Positions 54,068-64,000 of a stretch of DNA of 64,000 nucleotides are shown in pieces. Within the stretch, counting starts at the first letter, position 1; every line of letters starts with the position of its first letter. The stretch spans positions 27,104,654-27,168,653 of the forward strand of contig OX359250.1 of NCBI GenBank assembly GCA_947179485.1, given 5' to 3'. Both the position numbers and the translations under genes were made by a program. The notes below the pieces were generated by a model. That model worked only from the letters and a program-made list of their open reading frames with translations, was not told the DNA's origin and did not search any database. Source of the stretch: Allacma fusca. Lineage: Eukaryota; Arthropoda; Collembola; Symphypleona; Sminthuridae.

Positions 54068-56805
54068 CGTTAGGGAAAGCCGTAAATGCTATTCTTCTGG
54101 CACGGTCCTCCTGCATACATATATACAACATTTTCCTAACAAATTCGTCTTAGCCTTCCTCCCTCAGAAGTCAGCGCGGAGGGATGATTGTTTGCCATCC
54201 ACATCCTTTTATTAATTAAAATAATTTCCGTGTTTCCGTAATCAGTCTCCAAGACAAAAATCGCCTTATCATCCCAACTTCTGCCAACTGGAACACTTTA
54301 GAGGACACATGTACATATCATTACAGACGTTAACTGATGAGCAGGGAGCAAGACGAAGACGCATTGTCACAGGACAACATTGCCCCACCAACAGGAGCTA
54401 TTACCTACGAAACTGAGTGCCTTGAATACATTAATTATCTGCATTGTAGCATTCTTTCAATTTCTACAATGGAAACAAATGAACCTACTTTGACAGTAAC
54501 CTTTACGACTCATTCTTTGCAAAACCTATGTCCATCAATCGTACAATCAAGTTTACCTGATTGTATTTTATTATTATGAAATTTACAGTGCACACACACA
54601 TGCTCAGATCCTACGGGCGTTCATGCAACCACACCATTATTTGATGGAAGTAGTTTAACTAGAATCGTGTTTTCATTTTTTAAAAGTCGGACTCTCTCAG
54701 TCAGTCGTACCAATACATACTCAATGCTCAATGCTCAGAAAATACTTCAGAGAGCAGTCTCTTGGCTGAAGTTAGACTTGTACAAGACGAGTTGTGTTTC
54801 TCACAGACGGAACTAAATCCAGTCTAGAACTGTTAGCATAACTGCTATGATGGATTATATAAGTAGATCGAATTCCTATATACATGACTGCTTTTTTCAG
54901 CATAACTCCACAAGAGCCATGACTTGCGGGCTTATAAAACCTGAGCATTTGAGCACCTCCGAAGGATGGAGGAGAGAGCTCAAGAGACAGAAGATCCAAT
55001 GGTTGCATAACCCTCAATTTATAACTGTAAGTACTATTTGGATCGTCTTCGCCGCTTAATTGATTGACACAGTTTCGTCACGATGAAAATTGAAGGGTGA
55101 GTGTAAGTATATAGAAGAAATCTCATGACTATCAGAATGGGTTGGAAATCAAAAGGAACAAATGGTCTTTTGCCTCGGAGGTGGGTATGATTTGTCCACG
55201 CACGCAACCTATACATAAAAGATGCACAAGATTTTGTTTTGCTGGGTAAACATAAAAATATGACTTGGTTGCACACAGTTGCAGTTTACATAACTATTAC
55301 GCTCATGTTCCTCGCATGGATTAACAATCATAAATGTCCATGACTAGAGGTTTTTCAAGTCCACTTGCTGCTCCTGTAGTCATCACAGGCCCAGGTTTCA
55401 ACATACATACATACGTCCACACTTTCATTTCTTCATAGCCAGGATTTTGTTTGCGGGTGACTCGAGGAGAGAGAAACCACGTCGATGGAATATTATAGAG
55501 CATAAGTATACACGCCTGAATTTATTCCTCATAAAAAAAATAAAGTTTGTGTGCTTGCATTAAAAGCATGTGTAAATTACGATGCATTAGAGAGGAAGGG
55601 GAAAAACCTGCTTTATTACATCCTCATGAGACGAGGACGACGGAGAAGAATCCGAGAGACAGGTTAGAGACTTTACGCTAATGGCTAGCCGTATGCTAAT
55701 CTCTCAAAATTTGTATGGGGGTAGGATTAATAGTAAAGAGGAGGACAACAACGGAGAAAAGATGAGGAGAAGAGAAAAAAAATAGAGAGTACACAAACGA
55801 TTACTATTACTACGGCGAGCCAAAGTTGTAACTTTTGTTTGAAAACCAAATCTAAGGAGGTACTACGGTGCATCACCTCAGAGACCAACCACAGGACCAC
55901 TATGTAAAAAGGACCAGGGCAGCCAAGAGCACTGAGAGCAGAGAGGAAATGTATCCCAAAAACTCGAGTCATACATAGATTGTAAGAGATTGTTGTAAAG
56001 TTTTCCTCCAAATGTATAAGAAGTAACAGATTTGACAGAGTCAGGCCCAGGCCCGTCTGGTGTGTATGGGGAGAGGGTAAAAAAAGAGCGGGGTTCAAGT
56101 AACAACACACGTTGTATATGTGAGAGACGGAGAGTTGTAAAAAAAATAGGAGAATTCACCTCGCTCTCGCATAATCAGTTCTCTCTTCTTCTGTGATTGT
56201 GTAAAGGGACTATAAAAAAAAGAAGGTAAGAAGAAAAAAAAATAACGCCGTGGGGCTGAGAAATCAGAAATTACCTGTGTGTTTCTTACCTCTCGGAAAC
56301 CGTCTCACCTGTAGGAGAGGAGCTGCTTAGACTCTCCCTCTCTCCACATCCCCCTTGTATCTTTCTACATGCTATTTATTATATGTACACCTTACTTTTT
56401 ACCTGCTCTCCTGGCCTATGTGATGAGAACGGAAGTCTTGTCCTCTCTCTCTGTGTATGAGTGTGTGAGTCAGTTCGAGGGTTCTCTGAGCAGACGAGAG
56501 GGCTTTAAAGTCCAACAACAACAACAGATATAATAAGTTGGCCGTCATCGTAAAATCCCTAGAGACAGGAAAAGAGTAGAGAGAGAAACGGGGAGAGGTG
56601 CTTTAGCTGGCTTTACAGAAACTTGTTCGCTCGGCTCTGCCGTGCTCTGCCCTTCCATTCCTGTAATTATATTTACAAGAGAGGCCCCAGCACACAGTAT
56701 GTACACTCAAGGCTAATCTGTATTCTGAAGAGGAAGACGGGAACGCCAACACCTGTTGAACTAAAAATCAGTGCTGAATAAATAATAATAAGTTTTTATT
56801 TAACC
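54068..56805. other. Stretch upstream of the USP-like gene
   Basis: Holds one well-bordered exon candidate (54901-55026) and no other gene I can support. Promoter and 5' exons of the USP-like gene should lie here. The canonical N-terminal Gly-Leu-x-Asn loop of USP domains was searched for by eye and not found. Confidence 0.4.
54901..55026 (+). CDS. Exon-like segment, unidentified
   Basis: A strong acceptor (GCTTTTTTCAG) and a consensus donor (ACT|GTAAGT) enclose 126 bases, 42 codons open in phase 0. The product includes MTCGLIKPEHLSTSEGWRRE and LKRQKIQWLHNPQFIT. It could be an upstream exon of the USP-like gene at 56806, since both are on the plus strand and in phase 0, or a first coding exon starting at its internal ATG (54919), or part of another gene. 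I recognise no family. Confidence 0.35.
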
Positions 56806-58986
56806 ATGAATTGTCTAACTGAGATCAGTCGGATCCTCTACCATTTGGACTTATTTCGACGGAATTTCAGAAAAGGACATTCTTGTGCAAATAATTCCTT
56901 CTGTACACTCTGTGCCTTTAAAGTGAGTGGTGATTAATATCAAAATATAGAAAGTCCTCCTCCTCTGCATTGCCCATTGCCCCATTGTGAATGTATTTTT
57001 GTAACCTTCAACCCTTTACTTTCCCTCTATGTACCTATATATATATATGTGTGGTGTTCCTTTATTGTTATTTTTAAATATTTTAAAAATAATTCTTTTT
57101 TTTTTCCTATGAAGAGGTTATTCACTCGAACGGTTTTTGGATATTTATTTATATACTTCAATTTGTTACCTGTAGGAACTCTTCGAGGAGCTATCCTTTG
57201 CTATGCGGGTAACGGCCCCGGATCCGGGTAGTATTACAAGATTGATCCAGGACAAAATGAATCAATTTGTTTTCTGCTGTCACTCTGATCCTGGACGAGT
57301 TTATGTGAGTTTGTGTTTCCCACTGGAATTCAATCCTGAAAAAAAAAAGAGTTATCTCATACAGATCAATGAATGGGTCTGAAATGAATGGGATCTTGAT
57401 GTAGCAATGAATAGAAATTTTTTCGCAAAAATTATTTTTCTTTGGATGTTTTCCATCATTGACAGTTTTGGTCTTTTGTATGTTTTTTTTTTTAGGAAAA
57501 CTTAATGAGATCCATTCCTATAAATAACGACTATAAATTACACTTCAGCCTTACCAAGATTTGTCTTGAATGCAGAACAACAAGTCATGTAGATGATGTG
57601 GTTCAGGTATGTTATTATTTTTATTCCATTTATGTATGTATCTCTTCTTCATTGTGTTTTTTTCCCAGGACGATTTGATTAATGATGCAGATAAGTGCTT
57701 ATCGGGACCCGGGTGCTTCCTACGTGCCTGGGCTTCATATCAATGAGCATTCTGGTCCAGGGTGGGCATGTCCATACATACATATGAGTGAGCAAGGTGT
57801 ATTTTTATTTCCAGTTTGTAAACATCGTCGAAGGTCCTGTAATCCCTGAGTCCCCCTCCTTTGAGTTTACCATCAAGACCAGCCTAGATTCTTCCGAATT
57901 TTGTGTTAAAGTAAGTCTCTATAATTTTTTAACTGTAATAACATCGTTCAATTGACTGTTTCAAGTGCTGTTAGAAGTGCCGGGCGGCACTGCTGGATAT
58001 TTTTCAGCTTGGCCTCCGATGTGTTACATGGGAGGGAGAGCTATGTAGGGAGAGGGTATAATTATGACAATTCCTACGCTTGGCTTCACATGACAACACA
58101 CAGCACAACACAAGAGTTGTTAGGGACAGCTTACAGTGCAGGACTTAGCTCAACTGACCAAAAAAAAATTTATATCAGTTTTCTATCATGTGCTTTACAG
58201 TTCAATGTCAACGTTTTTTTTTCTCGTCAAAATATAAGATAAATCGAACCTTTACAGGTTCATGGGAAGAGCAATGAGCAATGGTCCATCGGATGCGATT
58301 ATATTTTTTTTTGCTGGCCTGGTTTGTATCTATGTATGAATGTATCTGTTAATGCTATATTTTATTTACAGCCGAATTGTTTTGGGAATACTAAGATCTT
58401 CCGAACCCTCAAGTCTGAACCTCCTCTTCTGACGCTACAATTTTCCCCAGAGTTCAAGCTCTCAGATTTAGAGTACAAACTAAGACCATTTTTAATATTC
58501 GAATGTCAATCATCCTCCCTTCTCCTCACTGGAGTCCTCATAAAAAATATCAACTATGCTAGTTTATTTTTCCACACGAGATTGAACACATGGATATTCA
58601 TTGATGAGGGGAGAATTGAGCTGTTGGCTAGCTCCTGGGACGTTGTGAAACTTAACTTCAGTCAGTACCGGCCCATCATGGGATTTTATTTAAAGAGGGA
58701 AGAGAACATGGAACGGATATATGAGAATTGGCCGTTGGATAGTGACAGTGGCCAAGGGTCATCGGAACTCAGCTCCATTGAAGAAACCAATGTGGTGGAA
58801 CAGAAGTATGCGACTATCAAAAGAAACAAGCGATCCAAATCAAATCCTATTAGTGTGAGCACCCCTGATCTGTCCCGACTGGACCTGAGGAAAGTTAGTT
58901 TCAACTGTGAAGTGGAGCTGGTGGAAGATGAAGAGTACATGCCGCATCCCATCCTGCTCTCCATCATGGAGAAATTGAAAATATAG
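56806..58986 (+). CDS. USP53/USP54-like deubiquitinase-fold protein
   Basis: Five exons, all in phase 0: 56806-56922, 57176-57304, 57496-57606, 57815-57910, 58372-58986, giving 355 residues. The order follows the USP53/54 catalytic domain: YHLDLFRRNFRKGHSC and FCTLCAFKELFEELS near the start, VYENLMRSIP, then a zinc-ribbon pair (ICLEC and CVKPNC), and the C-terminal core TGVLIKNINYASLFFHTR and WIFIDEGRIELLASSWDVV. A cysteine at residue 3 sits near the catalytic Cys position, but the preceding loop is absent unless an upstream exon exists. The usual His of the H-Y box reads Asn (NINY). The tail after the domain is only about 90 residues, serine- and acid-rich, far shorter than in vertebrate USP53/54. 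Activity is doubtful. The start is the first ATG after an in-frame stop at 56779, so an N-terminal exon may be missing from this model. Confidence 0.75.
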
Positions 58987-59453
58987 AGAGACACGCATAC
59001 AAATCACAAATACATCCCTCCCTCCCATACATTACCAAACACCTTAAAAGGTGCACTGATTTGTCAGTTGGATGCTGCGTACCAAATATTTAATTAACCG
59101 AAAGAATATTACAGAAACTTATATGTGAGGTTACTTCCCTCAACAGAGAAACCAAAATACTTCTGTTAGTTTATGTCCTATATGACACTATTTCCATAGA
59201 ATCTCCATCATATAGATATTTATATACGAGAATTTTTACCTTTTTTGATACTGATTTTGATACCACCAATTTTATAATGTCGATTGAACTACGGTGCCAA
59301 GTAACTTTTTTTTCCTACGTGTATAATTATGACATGATTTTTTTACAATATTTTTTACACTTGAATGCATTTGTCTACCCCGTATACAGTTCAATAGTAA
59401 AAAAAACCACTCATAGTTTGTAAAAGACTTCAGAACCGAAAACCTTTACCAAA

Positions 59454-59459
59454 AATAAA
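59454..59459 (+). terminator. Polyadenylation signal of the USP-like gene
   Basis: AATAAA about 470 bases after the stop codon. A second copy at 59635-59640 is an alternative. Confidence 0.45.
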
Positions 59460-59688
59460 ATGTTATTACTCATTTATTTATATATTTTTCAAGAACCACT
59501 CTGAGTGTGAAATATGAATTATATGAGTACGAGTCGAGATTTATCTCAAACTTGTTGCCTGCATTTATGAGAAAGTATAGTGAGTATATATTATATATAG
59601 TGAGAGTATGAAGATATATTTATATGTTTGTAGAAATAAAATACGTATGTCCGTTGGTTTAAATACAAAATGAATAAAAAACAAGTTT

Positions 59689-59694
59689 TTTATT
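59689..59694 (-). terminator. Polyadenylation signal of the furrowed-like gene
   Basis: AATAAA on the minus strand only about 16 bases after the stop codon. If used, the 3' untranslated region is very short; read-through would overlap the 3' end of the convergent USP-like gene. Confidence 0.45.
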
Positions 59695-59709
59695 AATACT
59701 CTTTGCGTT

Positions 59710-62700
59710 CTATGTAATCGCGACCCCATTAATTGTTACAACAGAACCGTAGTCATCAAGATTCTCATATATAGGATCAGCCGTGGGATTATCGTAGTAG
59801 TGTTGCTGGTTATTTACGGGATAATTTACAGTTGGTTCCTGTTTGCTCACAGTTTTAGTTTCTTTGCTTCTTTTCAAAAATATTAATAACACAAAAAGAC
59901 TCAAGAAAAATACTAAGCCAAAAGTTACACCAAGTCCGATTGCGAGATTATTGGATGTGAGGGGTTCGTTGAGCTTTATAATACAAGTGGGGGGTGGGGA
60001 AGGTGTCCATATTTTTGACTCGGTACATTTTTGTATTTGTGGACCCTGCAGGTCAAATCCAGGATTGCAATGGTACTCCAACAGACTTCCGTATGTAGTT
60101 GATGAGTTCACCAAAAATTGTCGTAGGTTCTCGGTATTCCCGGGCACGGGGCATACTACCACTAGAATATTTAAAAAAAAAACACAATTATAACTTGTAA
60201 ATACTACAAGGACATACAATAACACTGTAATTTGTGAGTTTTTGCTACCAAAAGCTATGATTACAGTAAGCACAGATTTAATATATTTAGGAGCGAAATT
60301 ATTACTTTCGCAAGTAGGAGGAAGGGAGTCCCAGGAACCGTCCAGAGTGCACGATCTGGTTCTTTCACCGATCATTTGATAACCTTTGGGACAATTGTAG
60401 GTAAGTTTGGAGCCGACGGATAATCCATTGAATTCAAAGGTCACATGTACATCGTGGTCCATGGGAGGTGTGCACTTGACAGGTAAACAACTAGGTTCCA
60501 CACCGGTCCATGTGCCATTACAGACGCGTCGTGCGTTCGCATTGAGATAATAACCCTAATTGTGAGGAGACGAAGAGCCGCAATTTATACTTCAATTCGC
60601 TGGGGAATTAAAGAAAATAAGGGAAAAAATAACAAAGTTTACTCACTGGGTCGCATTCGTACAGAGCCACGCTGGCTAAATAAGTGGTATTGGAAACCAA
60701 ACGGACTGAACCATGTTCAACTTCTTTAGGAGATCCACAATCAACCCACTCACAAGTAGGTGCCTCATCAGTCCATTTACCTTCTACACAACTGGCAGTG
60801 TCCTTTCCTACAAAATCAAGGTATTAAATTAAGTCCGGAGATGAGACAAGTCTAACCAGACACGTTCCCATCTAGATCTCCAACACTAAATCAACTAATG
60901 AAATCATAGATATAGATACCTATGAGTAAGAATCCTCGGTTGCATTTGTATTTAATCATGGTTCCAATCTTGTAGCTTGTATTGAGAACATCTGCGGCAG
61001 TTTGATAAGATCTGGAAGCATGACGATCGTTGGAAGAAACGGAAATGTAGGAGTTATCCTGAATGGTAGGTGCGGCACATCGGGTCTGGGGAAAGTTGAG
61101 AAAAGTTACAAACATGGTAACCCAAGTGACAACGAGCAAGACACACAAACATTAATAGATAATTAATATGCTCTCACAAGCAATAAGACAAGTAATGTGA
61201 CTAACCTCTACACATGTGGGGGTGGAAGATGACCACTGTGAATTCGCCAAACAAGTTCTCTTTCGATCTCCTAAAAAATGCCAAGATTCATTGTTATTTA
61301 TGAGTTCCTGAGTCAAAGTCATGATTTGAAGGAAGATATACTCCTCATGAGTGTTGCAGACTGGAACCTTGACTTACCTTGTAATTTATAGTTGAGAGCA
61401 CATGAATACACTACCGTGCTGTTGAAATACGTACTTGTATTGGGATAGCTCAACTGACCATACTTGATAGGCATGGCTTTACCACAGTCGACAACTGTAA
61501 AATTCCATTTGATAAACCAAATTAGACTCTCAGACTCGCCCAGTATCTCTCATTGTACAAAGGCCACTTTTAATATCCCCTAAAACCTCAAATTTTAAAA
61601 CCAGTGACAATTTTATGAGATATATTAAATTTATTGAAACGACTCACAGTGACATTCGGGAATGGTCGAAGGACTCCACTCCCCATCTTCGCGACATGTT
61701 CGTTGAATGGGTCCCTTGAGAACATGACCTTCCTCACAATGATATGTAATGACGCTACCTACCGTGAAATCGTAGCCTGTGACGTACGATGCTCGAGGAA
61801 CCTCTGGCTCATCACACGTTGTCACTGTAGAAACCACAGAATCAATTATTTTTATGTGACCATCCGAGCATGCAAATCTCACATCCATTTATCATTCATT
61901 ACAGCTACCGATATACATACGTGATATTGAAAATTGCACGGAAATGTGACGAAATATTTTACTCACTTTGGCACTGCAGTTCACCCTTCCATTTCCCATC
62001 AGGTGAGCACACGCTGTGCTCTTGTTCCGCATAATATCCTGAGTCACAATGAACGGTAGCCACAGAACCAAGCGTGGTGGTTCCGTTGAGGAGTTTGGTC
62101 ATTCCATTAGAAACACTAGGTGGATCCCCGCATTCAACAAATTTACAATATGGTGGCGGAGTCTCACCCCATTTCCCACCCAGTAAGCAAATCTTTTCAG
62201 AATTGCCGATCAGGATGTGATCCTGGTTACAGCTATAAATAAGCTTCGAGTTAACCGTAGTTCCGGTCGTGATGAATGTGCCTGAGAAAGTAAGAAAAAG
62301 TTGTCACGTCATATAGTCAATCAAAGAAATAAGGAAAAGTTCGAATGCGAAATAGAAATCAGGTTACACATTTCTGTGACTCAACAGAAAAAAAAAACCT
62401 ACCATTGATAATAGGAGTTGGTGGTGGGCAGATAGAGTACAAGCAAGTCGGTTTAGTTCCCACCCAACCAGACTCTTCACACTTGACGTCAGAAGACCCA
62501 GAGAGTGTGTAGTTTTCGTCACATTTAAATTTAAACGCTGCTCCGAAATCTGTTCGGTTGGGTTTTGTGATCTCCCCATTCGTCAGATTCACGTCGTACT
62601 TTCCGCAGTCAACATACTTGCAAGTTGGCGGAGTCCCTGACCAAAACCCATCCTTCGCACAAGTTCGGGAGGGTTTCCCTTTCATTACATGACCTTAAAA

Positions 62701-63916
62701 ATCACAAATGTTACTCTTGAACTACCTTTAACCGCAAGGGCAAGTCAAGACTGTGGATGGCTTTAATTAATATCGTACCATTTGGACATTTGTAGTTAAT
62801 GACCGCACCAATTTTGGAATCCTTTACTGCCATTTCCTCTAGATCGACACCCTCTGGTTTGTCTGGACTCCCACATATGGTTGGGGCTAAGACAGAGGAT
62901 TCCATTGATATTATGAATGACTCAAATTAAAAGGAAAAATTGTTATTTAGGAACTAATATTGTCTTCTCAAAAGTCAAGTTCAACTTACGAAATACGCAA
63001 ATCCAATGGAAATAGTCCAAGCCACAGCCGACATCATTCCATGCCCAGTCCCGCCCGCCGTCCAGGACGGCACAATTCTGCTCTCCATTGTAGTTATTGG
63101 GCTGATCCTTGCCCCAACTTGGCTTCTTAATGACATGACCGTCGGAGACCCAACGCCATGTCCTGGATGTGAACCCAGGGTCACGTTCCACACCAATCCA
63201 AACCAGAGGCCTCTTCAGCTTGTCTTTGAGTTTGTCTAACGTTGAAGTAATTAAGTTAAGCGTGGGATGAATTAGAGCGTTTTCTGATGGTAAATCTCCT
63301 CCTCTGGAAATGCATTGTGAGCGAGCCCCTTCGAAAGTCTGCGGAAAAAAACAGGATACCAGAGTGTAAACATGCGGAAAAAAGACCCCACGCCCAACCA
63401 AGGCGTCTTTTTTTTCAGACCACTGACAATCCCCAAGTACGTGAAGCATCAAAAGTACCAGTGCCGTATGGATGATATTTTAGAGCTAATTATATATCTA
63501 CAAGAAATTCTCATGATACAATAACGGAGTACATTCTCCACAATAATAATAATTATTGAGGCATGGGCAATTACCTGACCAGACTGAACTGCAAATTCAA
63601 AGCACGTTCCATTAAACGATATTATTTGGCCTGTCGCCGCCTCCGGCTCACATCTAGTTCTTGGAAGCTCTAATTTAACAAACAGAATTAACGCATTAGT
63701 GCACATTACTTATTGAGTGAGCATTGGCGTAAACAAGGGTTTGTAAATTGGTCGCACGTGACCGTCTATAAAACATCTCAACAATCGTCTCACCTTCTAC
63801 ACTAAAAATTTCTACTTCACATAAAGACAACGATCCTTCTCCCGTTGACTGAATTGAAACATATCTCCCGACTAATGGACGAGCACACTTCAATAACTTA
63901 ACTTTTGTTTCGGTCC
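59710..63916 (-). CDS. Furrowed-like selectin-type receptor (partial, 5' end outside window)
   Basis: Thirteen minus-strand exons: 63794-63916, 63575-63669, 62990-63338, 62779-62886, 62403-62693, 61967-62281, 61648-61824, 61378-61494, 61206-61270, 60920-61085, 60647-60807, 60306-60555, 59710-60161. All join in frame, giving 888 residues to the stop. Visible order: the end of a fucolectin/F5-8C-like domain (RPLVGRYVSIQSTGEGSLSL, CEVEIFS), one C-type lectin domain (exon 62990-63338, with QPN and WND), ten sushi domains, a transmembrane helix (LAIGLGVTFGLVFFLSLFVL) and a tail containing DNPTADPIYENLDDYG. One lectin domain plus ten sushi repeats is the architecture of Drosophila furrowed, a selectin-family protein that acts with Frizzled in planar cell polarity and in eye and bristle development. 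The signal peptide and first exons lie beyond the right edge. Confidence 0.88.
60162..60305 (-). other. In-frame, stop-free intron of the furrowed-like gene
   Basis: The intron between the exons for sushi 9 and sushi 10 is 144 bases, a multiple of three, with no stop in the reading frame, although its borders (GTAATA and TTCTAG) look spliceable. Retention would add 48 residues, largely hydrophobic (for example KSVLTVIIAFG and ITVLLYVLVVF). Confidence 0.7.
63033..63104 (-). other. C-type lectin calcium/sugar site (QPN ... WND)
   Basis: Codes QPN at 63096-63104 and WND at 63033-63041. In the family, EPN with WND favours mannose-type sugars and QPD with WND favours galactose-type; QPN is intermediate, so calcium and sugar binding are likely but specificity cannot be read from it. 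Confidence 0.7.
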
Positions 63917-64000
63917 CTGTAAGATAAGATTAATATTTGATTAGTTACCGAGTGGGCATTTGGCAAACTGTACAAAAAAATCTTCATAAACAAGTCATAT

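Noticed and set aside
57670-57746. Alternative exon of the USP-like gene after TTCCCAG
   Set aside because: It would start GACGATTTG in frame but soon reaches a stop, and the exon at 57815 fits the USP53/54 order much better.

Overview
The window looks like nuclear DNA of an arthropod. All recognisable genes are split by short GT-AG introns, mostly about 75 to 150 bases. One gene encodes a furrowed-type selectin-like receptor (C-type lectin plus ten sushi domains), an architecture known from arthropods. Intergenic DNA is rich in GA/CT and CA/TG microsatellites and holds an LTR element and a hAT-type element. I cannot name the species; a crustacean, possibly a copepod, is a guess. No tRNA, rRNA or CRISPR array was recognised.

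Layout. 1-24 kb is mostly non-coding and microsatellite-rich. It holds two exon-like segments on the minus strand (5151-5302 and 3744-3900) that may belong to one unidentified gene, and a small non-autonomous LTR retroelement (5903-8740) with two identical 220-base LTRs, two gag-like frames and no pol. 24.0-25.9 kb, minus strand: a complete eight-exon gene for a CTD small phosphatase (SCP/CTDSP family, 282 aa). 28.8-48.3 kb, plus strand: a complete 49-exon gene for a megalin/LRP2-type endocytic receptor. The exons join in frame to 4,550 codons, with 35 LDL-receptor class A repeats in clusters of 6, 8, 10 and 11, eight beta-propellers, a transmembrane helix and a short tail. 52.0-54.1 kb: a hAT-like element with terminal inverted repeats, an 8-base target duplication and a core of 39-base tandem repeats. 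56.8-59.0 kb, plus strand: five exons of a diverged USP53/USP54-like protein. 59.7 kb to the right edge, minus strand: thirteen 3' exons of a furrowed-like receptor that continues beyond the window.

Relations. The phosphatase and LRP2 genes are divergent, about 2.9 kb between start codons, and could share regulatory DNA. The USP-like and furrowed-like genes are convergent, about 0.7 kb between stop codons. Nothing suggests the genes form one pathway: LRP2 is an endocytic receptor, the furrowed-like protein is a cell-surface adhesion or polarity receptor, the CTDSP protein is a phosphatase, and the USP-like protein is a deubiquitinase-fold protein of uncertain activity.

The least familiar items are the compact USP-like protein with Asn at the usual catalytic His, the repeat-filled hAT element, the LTR element with two zinc-knuckle frames, and the unidentified minus-strand exon pair near the left edge.
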